Assembly: GCA_947652605.1 (NCBI GenBank)
Contig: OX393583.1
Location: 14,921,222 to 14,985,221, forward strand
Length of the DNA: 64,000 nucleotides
Origin: Elmis aenea
Lineage: Eukaryota; Arthropoda; Insecta; Coleoptera; Elmidae
Direction: 5' to 3'
The notes beneath the pieces are model-generated. The model saw only the letters and a program-made list of their open reading frames with translations. It had not been told where the DNA came from and searched no databases. Shown here piece after piece: positions 31,123 through 41,364 of this stretch (the stretch's first letter is position 1; each line of letters opens with the position of its first letter). The translations under genes were made by a program, and so were the position numbers.

Positions 31123-32597
31123 CCCATTAGCGCCCAGCGTCCTCTTTTGAGGACAAGCGTATATTTGCTCCAAAACTTTTTTTTTTCTTCGTAATTTCTA
31201 TTACTTTTCATTTTATTCGTTAAATGGAGTACCAACGATGACAGGTAATCAAATTATATACACTTAGTTTGAATTTAAATACTTGTTGAGCAGCACTGGT
31301 TCGAATCAGACCGATTTTAAGTAGTCAGATACCGTTCGTTACGTTTTTCTTTTTCGAGTCTCAAAACTTGAAGTAAGTGACTATTTTTGTTATAATTATA
31401 ATCAAAAACGATACTAAATTATATTAAGACACATTTTACATAGTCTGTTCATTTTGTTTTTAAATTATACACCCTCTAATCTCCCTGTCCTCGAATGAGG
31501 ACGCTGGGCGTTTGTGACATCTTTTTAAATTAGAGATTTATATTTTGAGGACACTTTTATTGCAGTGTACATGTTTGTGCTAAAATATTTGAATGACTTA
31601 TAGTGCTTACATGTATATTTTGATCTTGCATCGTACTTTTCAACCCATAGAAAATATGAATAAAAATATATTCAAAACTGTCGAAGAAGCATTTGAATAT
31701 CTTATCTCTGAAGAAATAGAATGTGACATTGTTGCTTTACCGCCAGAAGTAGATGAACTAACCTACGAATAAGGTATAGAATTATAGATGATGACCAACT
31801 CTATCTAAATATATCTAAGGGAGAAAAAAATTTGCGCAGCGGAACAATAAGGGATAATAGATTTGCAAAATGTACTCTTATAACACCTAAAGAAATGCAA
31901 AAACAAGCTAGAGGATTTATAGACCATCAATTCGATTAAAAAAGATGAAATTCTAATAATAAGATGGAATGATAACAATTCAGTAACACTAGCAACCAAT
32001 TTTGATAAAGTAAAGCCAACGGTGAAAGTCCAGCGTTAGAGTCGCGAACAAAAAACAACTATAAACGTTCAGCAGCCTGCGGCCATTCAAGCTTACAACA
32101 AATTCATGGGAGGGGTGGATCTCCATGACTGGCTATTAGAAAAACATATCATTGCTATCAGAGGTAAAAAAAAATGGTATTGGCCTTTGTTCACCCGTTT
32201 GATAGGCATGGCTGTTGTACAAACTAGTGCACGGCAGTATCTCAATATCCATCAACGATTTTCGAAGACAAATAGCTGTGACATATTTGAAAAAACGACA
32301 TGGAGCACGGTTGGCACATGGTCGACCTATGTGCTTATCAGTTACTTCTGCAGCTAACACTTACTGGAACAGCGAACTCTCTAAAGCTCAATGTTGTTAT
32401 ATTTGTTATACATCGTTATCGGCTATCGCAAGTACTCTCAAACGCCCAGCGTCCTCATATGAGGACGGCCTATATCTCCGCAACTATTATTCTGACAATT
32501 TTTTTTTTATTGTAATATGCTCATATAGACCATAGAAGTAAGTTACTAAAATATCTTTTAAAAAAAACAAAAAAAAAATAATGTGGGCCTTAATGGG
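31123..32597 (+). mobile_element. piggyBac element, decayed
   Basis: TTAA flanks both ends (31119-31122, 32598-32601) and the terminal repeats are CCCATTAGCGCCCA / TGGGCCTTAATGGG. Three subterminal palindromic motifs of the form GCCCAGCGTCCTC-N-TGAGGAC occur at about 31132, 31489 (inverted) and 32442. A transposase relic is inside. TTAA target and these motifs are typical of piggyBac. Confidence 0.93.
31642..32357 (+). pseudogene. piggyBac transposase relic
   Basis: Readable pieces, in order: an acidic N-terminus (NKNIFKTVEEAFEYLISEEI); after a large internal deletion, ITPKEMQKQARGFIDHQFD, then RWNDNNSVTLATNFDKVKPT, and finally IQAYNKFMGGVDLHDWLLEK and IRGKKKWYWPLFTRL. YNKFMGGVD followed by RGKKWYWP is a hallmark of the piggyBac DDE_Tnp_1_7 domain. 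In-frame stops lie between the pieces (for example TAA after HQFD and TAG before SREQK), and the first catalytic Asp regions are missing. Confidence 0.9.
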
Positions 32598-32731
32598 TTA
32601 AACCAAACAACTTTTACTCTATCCATTTTTATAAATATTTTTTTGTATTACATACACAGGGGGTCCCAAAAGTAACTACATATCTATTCTGGTGTATTTA
32701 AGTGTATTTTAGACCATAGTTTGCCCATATA

Positions 32732-34376
32732 CAGGCTGTCCCCATTATCACCGCAAATATTTTAAGTGGTGATAGAGGACCTTTTTCTAAGAAAACAGTT
32801 CAGGTACAATTTTTTTCTAAAATCAAATGCTAAGCAGATATCAACACACTTGATTTTTTTACACTTCTGCATTTGAAAGGCTCTGTCGCCATAAATATCA
32901 ATTTTATCGTAAAATACCTTTCAGCTCTTTAATAGAACATGAAATTCTCTACAAAATTGGTTATGATTATTTTTTGTCTACAGGCAATGGTTTAAAAGTT
33001 ATAAGGCAGTTTGTACAAAAAAATTTGAAAAATTTAAAAACTTTAATTGTTTCTTAGACTTTGCAACCGCTGTATCTTTAAAACGAAAGGTTGTACAAAA
33101 AGCCGACGGCCATTGCGGATAGCAAATTTTATTGGCTACAACTTTAGTCAAGTGAAATTTTCGCAAAATCAAACCGATTTTTCGGAAAAGCTGAAAATAA
33201 GGAACAGAGTGTAAAAAAAAATACCCGAGAAATAATGTTTTGTATTTAAAAATGCTTTTAAAGAGAGTGCGATTATGAACTGAAAATGATGGAGATAATT
33301 TTAAACACTTATTGAAGTAATTTTGTGGTTACATGATTTGCATTTTATCGGTTGTTTTTAACTTTTTTCACTCTTATAAACATTTCTATGATATATTTAG
33401 TTTCATTGAACAACATATTTACCAAAGTTGTAGTCCGTTAAATGCCTTATCCGCAATAGGCATCCGTTTTTCTCTACGACGTTTCCTTAAAAAGATGCGG
33501 CGTTTTTAAAAATGTACATAACTTATTAATATGAAATTTTACAATTTTTTGTTAAATTTTTTCGTTAGCTCCTTAAAAAAATGATAAGGGGTGGTTTTCT
33601 GAAGAATTTCAAACTTCATAAAAAGCTTTGTAACTGATGAGATACATAATTTTATGAATGGTGCCAATGCTATTGCATTTTTAAATGCAAAATATCATTA
33701 TTCCGCGGATTTTTTTTTCTCGAAAACGATAAAATGCAAAACAATGCAAATCCATCTTAACACAATAAATTTAACATGTTACCACAAAATTACTTCAATA
33801 AGTGTTCAAAATGACCTCCATCAATTTCAATAACCTAATCGCACTCTCTTTAAAAACATTTTTAAATACAAAACAATATTTCTAGGAAATTATTTTTTTT
33901 GCACTCTGTTCCTTATTTTCGACTTTACCGAAAAATCGGTTTGATTTTGCAAAAATTTTACTTAACCAAAGTTGTAGCCCATAAAATTTGCTATCCGGAA
34001 TGGGCGGTCGTTTTTTTTGTACAACCTTTCGTTTTAAACATACAGCGGTTGCAAAGTCTAAGAATCAATTAAATTTTGTAAATTTTTTGTACAAACTGCC
34101 TTATAACTTTTAAACCATTGCCTGTAGAAAAAAATAATCCTAACCAATTTTATAGCAAATTTCATGGTCTATTAAAAAGCTGCAAGGTATTTTACGATAA
34201 AATTGATATTTTAGGCGACAGAGCCTTTTAAAAGCAGAAGTGTAAAAAAATCAAGTAAGTGTTGATATCAGCTTATAGCATTTGATTTTAGGAAAAAATT
34301 CTACTTGAAATTTTTTCTTAGAAAAAGTTCCTCTATTACCACTTACAATATTTGCGGTGATAACGGGGACACCCTG
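32732..34376. mobile_element. 1.6-kb foldback with transposase C-terminal remnants
   Basis: CAGGCTGTCCCCATTATCAC at 32732 is inverted at 34376 (GTGATAACGGGGACACCCTG). Arms of about 630-660 bp run inward to about 33365 and 33717. On the minus strand the right arm near 33850-33785 reads VIEIDGGHFEHLLK, the conserved C-terminus of insect Tc1/mariner-type transposases; the mirrored place in the left arm (about 33265-33320) keeps the DNA similarity but has decayed. TA precedes the left end; the right flank is TG. Confidence 0.85.
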
Positions 34377-34931
34377 TGTTTTACAGATTCATGTATTAAA
34401 AAAAGTTTAATTTTGTACACAAGTTTGTGTTAATTTGTTTTTGTGCGATCGTACTAGAAACAGCCGCAAAAGTTACTTTTCAGGCCGTTGCTAAGGAGAG
34501 GGCCGGTAATGCAGTACATACGCCGTCATCTGTCAGTGACAGAATGTCACGTAGTTTCTAACCTATACTTTTGAAAAATACTAAAAATTTAAATTGTTTT
34601 TAATTCGATCGCACAAAAAATGTAATATGCACCTCGGCCAAAACGTACTTTTTCGGCCTTGCCTGTTTGCTGGCCTCGACTACGTCTCGGACGGCAAACC
34701 AGACGCGGCCGAAAAAGTTACACTTTTTGGCCTTGATACATAAATAACTATTATTTAACTGTCAGACCCGTTATTTATAATGAATATGCAATATGGGCTT
34801 GTAATAACATGCGGCATTTCCAATTGTTTTATCGCCTCCTTGAAAATATTACGTTGCCCCAGTGGCGGATCAAGCACTTGAAGGGCCCCAAGCACAACCT
34901 AGTTTTGAGGCATCCTTAATTAAAGTACTAA
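34377..34931. other. Spacer with two small inverted repeats
   Basis: TTTTTGTGCGATCG at about 34438 is inverted at about 34606 (CGATCGCACAAAAA), giving a roughly 180-bp MITE-like unit. At 34636-34735 a second pair, GGCCAAAACGTACTTTTTCG / CGAAAAAGTTACACTTTTTGGCC-type, encloses a GC-rich centre. A hAT-type end (CAGTGGCGGATCAAG) is at 34859. Confidence 0.5.
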
Positions 34932-35509
34932 CCAGGGAAGGTGACGATACGTTGTCGCTAGAATTTGATCAAGGCTGTGTTTATCGCATCAAGAATATCA
35001 AAACTAAATGTTTTGCAGAGTTATACGTGCCACTGGCCATTTTCTTCGGAAAAATAGGGGGAAAACTGAAAAGCTGAATAATGAAAGTAATTTTTGCGAT
35101 CGCGTTGGCCCGTTGGCAATGAAACCGTCAGGGACAAAATATACATTCTCCTATTTACCAATGCGCGCATCCTTTGCAAATAAAACGGTGCAAAGTTTTT
35201 GAAAAAATCCGGAGAAAAACGCGAAAAACGAGGCCCTTGTAAAAACGGTTTTCCCTATGTTAAGCCTATACAAGTCGCATAGATATCGTAATACAGATAA
35301 TACCACAACTTCTCAAATCATGCCGCTTCATGCCAACTCGATCGCAAAAATGATCTTTGTATACCAATTTTTTAGTTTTTCCCCTATTTTTCCGAAGAAA
35401 ATGGCCAGTGGCACGTATAATTCTGCAAAACATTTAGTTTTGATGTCCTTGATGCAATAAATACAGCCCTTATCAAATTCTAGTTGCAACGTATCGTGAC
35501 CCTCCCTTG
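34932..35509. repeat. Foldback with TAA target site, 578 bp
   Basis: CCAGGGAAGGTGACGATACG is inverted at the right (CGTATCGTGACCCTCCCTTG); TAA flanks both ends (34929-34931, 35510-35512). A 3-bp TWA target suggests PIF/Harbinger mobilisation. A second copy is at 40016-41713. Noncoding; the short frames are mirror images. Confidence 0.85.
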
Positions 35510-35766
35510 TAAGTAACGCTTCAAATCAATTAATTACTTAATTAAAAATTAACTATTAATCAATCAATCGTGTCCATAAAAAATCTCTATATTTAGCCTT
35601 ATTATTCTCAGGTGATATTCACAGGTTGATCATCATAATAAATTTGATGATGAGAACCGATTAATCTGCAAAACAGCCGATACGACTGATTATCGATTAT
35701 CCATCGATTAATACTGATTAATGTACTGACATTCTTATTTCAAAGCAATTTTCTTGAACTCTAATT

Positions 35767-37391
35767 GAGTCGCCTAGATGCAAACTCGGTTATATCCATT
35801 TTGGGTGCAAATTAAACTGACAGTGCCATCTTGTAGAGAATTGAATTCTCTGTGAATATAGACATACCCTGACATTCAAAACCGACTAAAACATGTGCTC
35901 CACACCGTTTAAATGCAAAGGTCCAATGCAAAACCGGGCAATTCCTATTTTACATAGTAGCAGAAACGACTAAATCAATATCGATGCAAAATCGGTTATA
36001 TCCAATGGCAAAATTTATCTTTAGCTACAAATACGGTTAAATCCATTTTCATAGGTTTTACGAATTATTTTAAGCTTAAAACAAGTTCGAGTTGTTGTGT
36101 ACAAGCACATGTTTGAAAGAAGATGGATTCAGAGCGATTTGTAAGTTTAAAGTTCCCAAAGGAAAGCCCGTTCTAAAGCCTTCTTTGGGCTTCTAAAGGA
36201 AGAGAGGAAAGATTTACTCACCATTTCGTCAGAAAAATTTAGTGCTCCCAAAAATACCTGACCAAATTACATATTATAAGTGTCAATTTTATATTTACAA
36301 TTTTTACGGTTGTTGTGGGATCGTCAAAAAGCAAATTGTCTCTCCAAAATGTTTTCATCTACACTTGGTTTGAACACGAAAGTTCAAATTCTTCTAATGA
36401 AATTGTATCAGCAGTGTATGACAGCATTATTAAAATTGAAATTGATGATGATACGAGGGAGATTCGTTTAATGGCCAACGGGTGTACTGGACAAAATAAG
36501 AACAAATGTATGATTGCAATGGCTTGTAAATGGTTTTCGTAAGCGCCAAAACAAATTAATACAATACAGCTAATTTTCCCTGTCACTCGGCACTCATGTC
36601 TACCATCAGATCGCGTATTTGCTCAGATAGAGAAACAGGTTCGTAAAAAAGATACCATAATAGATCCAGAAGACTATATCAACATTTTCAAAGTTCATGG
36701 TACTGTGAAGAAACTCGCAGAAGATTGGACGGTATTTGACTGAAGGAACGCTATAAAAAATGTGATGAAACCAACAAGCTGTTTGCCTTTTAAGCTATCC
36801 TCTTGTAAAAGATTTGTTCTAAGCAGAAGTAAAATAGGAAATTTTTTTGTGAAAGGTAAAATGAATTATAAAAATGACTGCAGTGGCTCAATCAATTTGT
36901 AAAAGGGGAAAAACCCTTTAGATGATCGCTCCAAAGTTTTTACCAGTAGGCAATCGGCCCATCAAGCAACAAAAAAAGACAATGTAAATGAGTTACCAAT
37001 CAAACATTTTGGAAAAGATTGGCTCTCAAAGTCAGAAAAATATAAATTAAATTTTCATAAACACATTATAAATTCTGTTACCGATAACAATGGTACAGAT
37101 GAAGTAAACGGTTTATGATATTATTAAATGAATGCGCTATGTTTTTAATTCAAATCCGGGCAAATCCTGAATTAGCTGCAAAAGTGGCTAAATGCGTGCT
37201 TAATTTTCATTTTTCTCTTAAACGATTTGAGTTTGTTTTTTGAGGTTCCGGTGGATTATTCTTAATATTTTTCCTTAATTTTGTCAACAAAAACAATAAT
37301 TTTAACTAAACTGTGCAAGTCGTTATAGTTTTTCTCAATTATCTCATTTCCAATAAAAGTGGAGATAGTCAGTTTTGCATCTAGGCGACTC
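35767..37391 (+). mobile_element. DNA transposon with GAGTCGCCTAGATGCAAA ends and AATT target
   Basis: GAGTCGCCTAGATGCAAAC at the left is inverted at the right (GTTTTGCATCTAGGCGACTC), flanked by AATT on both sides (35763-35766, 37392-37395). A single-frame transposase-like pseudogene is inside. A 4-bp target duplication is a property of Sola elements, but since AATT is palindromic it could also be part of the terminal repeat. Superfamily assignment is tentative. Confidence 0.8.
36315..37118 (+). pseudogene. DUF7869-like transposase relic
   Basis: One frame runs to the stop at 37116-37118 with three internal stops (36540, 36741, 36900). It reads MANGCTGQNKNKCMIAMACKWF, then IQLIFPVTRHSCLPSDRVFA, QIEKQVRKKDTIIDPEDYIN and KVHGTVKKLAEDW. 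The GCTGQNKN...FPV-x-HS-x-LPSDRVF-x-IE pattern is that of a large, mostly uncharacterised arthropod protein family (DUF7869-like, from memory), probably a transposase. The open segment lacks an N-terminal half, either lost or frameshifted before 36315. Confidence 0.7.
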
Positions 37392-37395
37392 AATT

Positions 37396-38024
37396 GTTTA
37401 TATCACAAAAAAATTAATTCTCATAAACCCAATGAACAAAACCCTAAATTTGCATTATTATTATTATTATTATCTAATATTATAAAAAATTTAACATTCC
37501 GTACCATTCATTTACGTGTCAAATATGTTTTTAAATAAAACAAGTGCTAAAAGTCTGCGTTAAGACAAATTGGAAAATATTCCTGTTTCTGTTTGAAAAA
37601 GGTAAATGCCCTTCTCGTTTTTTAACTTTAGCACTGGAAATCACCACGGGATGTGTCAACATTGTTAAAATAGATGTTAATACATAAATAGTCCAAACAA
37701 CGTCTCAAATATTTCCTTTCCTGCATTTAAAAAGTGCCAATGACTCGAATATAGGTAGTTTAAAAGCAGCGCTTAAACAAAAGACACCTGGGATTGTTTC
37801 TTTTTAAAGAAAACATTTAATTGAAGTAGACTTTTACACGTGTTAAGAAATCCGACACAAGTTATATCTTCTTTGACGTATTTTGCTATGCCTTCAGGTG
37901 GATGACTAATTTTGCACCTGAACTGTTGGCTTCTGTTCCATGAGATGTTGTAATATAATATAAACCGATGTATTACAAATTTCGCAGTAAGTGTGCATTT
38001 TATATTACAACTAGTGTACAGCAG
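37396..38024. other. AT-rich spacer
   Basis: Contains a (ATT)n microsatellite near 37450-37470; no gene or element end is recognised. Confidence 0.4.
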
Positions 38025-38214
38025 CAGTGGCGTAGCTAGAAATATTGGGCCCCAATGCAAAAATCACGTAAGGGCCCCCACACCAGACCGTGGTATATAG
38101 ATATACTATACTATAAAATATCTTAATTTTACCCTGCAAGTACAAATACATATTATTTACTAATTGGTTATAGGAGAACATTCATTATAATTAACTCACC
38201 GATTTTATAATTTC

Positions 38215-38402
38215 TTCTTTCTCGTTTTCATGTTTGCAAAATCACTAATAAGTTCCATTTTTGATGCTACTTAATGTTCAATGGCCAACATAGCAAGATT
38301 GTTAAGCCTGGATTGTCCCATTGTGTTTCTTTTGTAATCGTTTAGGATTTTTAATTTGCTGAATGACCTTTCAACACTAGCCACAGTTACCGATAGAGTC
38401 AA
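38215..38402 (-). pseudogene. hAT transposase C-terminal dimerisation segment
   Basis: The minus strand reads LTLSVTVASVERSFSKLKIL then NDYKRNTMGQSRLNNLAMLA and IEH-stop. VASVERSFSKLK...RLNNLAMLAIEH is the hallmark C-terminus of hAT transposases (SVASAERSFS in consensus form). Upstream it is cut by the foldback at 38424; further hAT-like sequence may continue at 39064-39230. Confidence 0.88.
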
Positions 38403-38423
38403 AAATAGAATGAAAACGTTATA

Positions 38424-38998
38424 CAGGGTGTCCCAGATTACATTTCCAGCATGGGGATCTCGCTTATTATAAGAGATACAGGTTTGTTTAAATTAGATGA
38501 ATTATTCCTTAGTATTAGAGGAGCTACAAACAATTTTTAAAAGTACAAAATACGATTTTTCTTGATTTTGTGACTTATTTATAAAAATAAATGTAGCAAG
38601 TAATATCTCATTGTAAAGAGGAAATAAAAACGCACATTCAACTATTCCATAGCCAACTTCGCGGGCCATAAGAAAAAATGAAGTTAGGGGTAATATCTCG
38701 AAAATGGTAGGTGTTAAAAATAATCTAAAATAACAGTTACATTCTCCATTAAAAAGTGCCTTAAGAAAGTACAAATAAAATTGTTCTAATGATTACGACA
38801 AAAAAGTTATGAGAGAAAAAAGAAATTGGACATTTTCATATTTTTTGCTATAACATCTGAAGTACGAGGAATTTTGTACTTTTAAAAATTGATTGTGCCT
38901 CCTCTCATACCAAGGAACAATTCATCTAATTTAAGCAAACCTGTATCTCTTATAATAAGCGAGATCCCCATGCTGGAAATGTAATCTGGGACACCCTG
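38424..38998. repeat. CAGGGTG foldback inserted in the hAT relic, 575 bp
   Basis: CAGGGTGTCCCAGATTACAT is mirrored by ATGTAATCTGGGACACCCTG, with arms of over 100 bp and TA flanks. The interior matches the 197-bp MITE at 9561-9757. Confidence 0.9.
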
Positions 38999-39210
38999 TA
39001 TATTTATGTAAAATCGCATATTTAGAAATTAGCAGTTCTGAAAATTGTCTTATAGACATATTTTCAATTAGATCTTTTTTTAATAATGATATTACGTTCT
39101 AAGAAAACTTCCGGGTTATTTTTTGTAAGTTGCAAACATTGCGCCACATAAAGTTCTGACATATTTTTAATGTTTCTAGTTTCAAGAAAACCAAAGTAGT
39201 TTTTCACGAA

Positions 39211-39654
39211 GTGAATTCCCTTAAGGAAACTTGTGACTCCATGGTAAATTTTCTTACGGTAAATTACGCTTATGGTCAAAAAATTGAAAAAACAGTAGAA
39301 ACTATAAATATTGGTTTACAAGTATTAACCCCATGGCTAAGATCTAATAAATTAGTATTAAACGTTAATAAAAACAAAGCAATGATTATTCGAAACAAAA
39401 CCAAAAATTACCTCTTTAAAAATCTAAATTTAAATATTAACGTAACTGTCGAAAACAAAAACTTAAAATGGGTTTCTGAAATAAAATACTTAGGGGTGGT
39501 AATGGATAAATATTTAACGTTCAACGCACACTTTGATGAACTTACCAAGAATATTAGTAAGAAATTAGGGTATCTAAGAAGAATATCACAGTTTACTTCA
39601 ATTTTCAGTAGCAAACTACTAAATAATTACTTGACAATGATAGAAAAGGCTTAA
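39211..39654 (+). pseudogene. Non-LTR reverse transcriptase fragment (palm/thumb)
   Basis: Reads LTPWLRSNKLVLNVNKNKAM then WVSEIKYLGVVMDKYLTFNA and KKLGYLRRISQF: the segment after the YADD box in Jockey/CR1-type RTs (NKL-x-LN-x-x-K, then KYLGV-x-x-D). No catalytic core or ends are present. Similar in type to, but not a close copy of, the RT at 45253-46605. Confidence 0.75.
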
Positions 39655-40382
39655 TTCTGTTTTATATAAATTAAAGTATTTTTTTTAGCTTGCATTAATT
39701 TAATTTATCATGCAAAGCAAAAAAATATGTTTGAAAATATATTGTAAACTGACGATTTGGTCATCTTTAATTATTTTACTTTATTATAAAAATACCTTTC
39801 GGCGTCGAGGTATGCTTTTCTATTTCTGTATTATGTTTCTCCACTCCTTCCTATCGTTAGCTAATTATGGCACATCTCTCTAGCTGACTCCTTTTTCTTC
39901 TAGTCTCTTCCTCACTTCTTTTTCCCATTTTATTCTTGGTCTTCCTCTATTTCTTTTTCCCTCTATCTGCATTTTCCATCCTATTTTCGCGTATATCTAC
40001 TTTCTGGCATGCTTACAAGGGAAGGTCACGATACGTTGTCGCTAGAATTTGATTCCGGCTGTGTTTATTACATTAAGGGCATCAAAACTAAATGTTTTCC
40101 AGAGTTATACGTGCCACTGGCCATTACCTTCGGAAAAATAGGGGAAAAACTGAACAGCTGATTAATAAAAGTAATATTTGCGATCGCGTTGGCCATGAAA
40201 CCGTCAAAGACAAAATCGAAATTCTTCTACTTACCGATGCGCGCATCCTTTCCAAGTAAAATGGTGCAAAGTTTTTGAAAAAATCTTAAACGGTTCCGAA
40301 AAAAAACGCAAAAAACGAGGCCTTTGTAAAAACGGTTTTCCCTATGTTAAACGCCTATGCAAGTCGCATAGATATAGTATTA

Positions 40383-41364
40383 AGCCGGGTTCCCACGGGG
40401 CGTGAAAACGAAAGCGTGCCACGCTTTCGTATTTAGGGTCGTGAATACGCTAAAGTGACCACGCCATCGTGGATCGTGACCTGTTCACACGGATTCAAGT
40501 ATATACGAAAGCAAATTCAGTTGATTGTGGAAAGTCCAACATGAACGAGCTCCTTGTCGAGAGTTGTGCTGTAGTGAGTTCAGTTTTTGGTACTATTTTA
40601 ATATATATATATAAATATATAAATATTCTAAGTAACTTTTTCCTATATCTTTTTTCCTTTCTAAGATATTTCAAGTTTTATAGAAATGAAATTTAGGGGT
40701 GTCTCGAATTTATAGTTTTTAGGGCTCATAATGTAATATGATAGCTGATAAAAATATATTAATAGGATATTAGATGTAAGAAGACAATAATAAAATATAT
40801 GTATCCATTTTTTACAAAAAGATTTTTTTATTTCACTTACCAGATTTGACTGTTTGTCGTTGTTGAACAAACGGCCGGATAAAAGCATTCATTTGATCAA
40901 ACCAAAACACTTTTGGCTTGTAAATGTCGTCAGTTCCGGCTCCTGACCTTTCACTGTCAGCAATTTTTTTTAGTTCTTGACAGTAAGAACTTCTTAAATT
41001 TTTAAATTTAGTTATAATTTCTTTCGGACCAAAAGAAGGAATTTGCATTGCATCCGAAATTCGTTTTGCCGCTGCCATTCTTAAGTCCCTATCCTTGTAA
41101 GCTTCCAGTGCTGGATCATACAAAACTCTTTCGTTACTGTATAAATCAAGAAACCGTGTGGTTTCATGATCCTGTAATTTTATTATACGTGCCGACATTT
41201 TGCTAGCAAACTCACGACTGAAAATCAAACACGTTTGATACGAGTCGTGAACCCCCAGTTTGCCTCTGACGTCAGAAGCAAGCTCACGACACTACGTTCA
41301 CATGGAGAGTATTCCAGGAAAGCGTGCTCACGCTTTCGTTTTCACGCCCCGTGGGAACGCGGCT
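40383..41364 (-). mobile_element. PIF/Harbinger-type element carrying a MADF gene
   Basis: Ends AGCCGGGTTCCCACGGGGCG and CGCCCCGTGGGAACGCGGCT, then inner ACGAAAGCGTG inversions; TTA duplication at 40380-40382 and 41365-41367. The 3-bp TWA target, terminal repeats and a MADF/Myb-type accessory protein are typical of Harbinger. The DDE transposase gene is missing. Confidence 0.9.
40833..41198 (-). CDS. MADF-domain DNA-binding protein of a Harbinger element
   Basis: The open frame from the ATG at 41198 encodes 121 aa (MSARIIKLQDHETTRFLDLY). A MADF domain spans about residues 12-105: FLDLYSNERVLYDP, then RMAAAKRISDAM, KFKNLRSSYCQEL and KPKVFWFDQM. In Harbinger elements this protein binds the terminal repeats with the transposase. 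A TTTTCAG just upstream and CTG-GTAAGT just before the stop look like an acceptor and a donor, so this may be one internal exon of a longer, now deleted gene. An upstream in-frame ATG at 41228 would add 10 residues. Confidence 0.75.
   Translation of the reverse strand: MSARIIKLQDHETTRFLDLYSNERVLYDPALEAYKDRDLRMAAAKRISDAMQIPSFGPKEIITKFKNLRSSYCQELKKIADSERSGAGTDDIYKPKVFWFDQMNAFIRPFVQQRQTVKSGK

Larger units (their letters stand above)
38025..39230 (-). mobile_element. hAT relic (CAGTGGCGTAGCTAG end)
   Basis: The left end is CAGTGGCGTAGCTAGAAAT followed by GGGCCCC-rich sequence. The C-terminal part of a hAT transposase lies inside, read on the minus strand. The other end was not found; the right limit is where hAT-like coding sequence appears to give way to an RT fragment. 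A foldback is inserted at 38424-38998. Confidence 0.65.
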
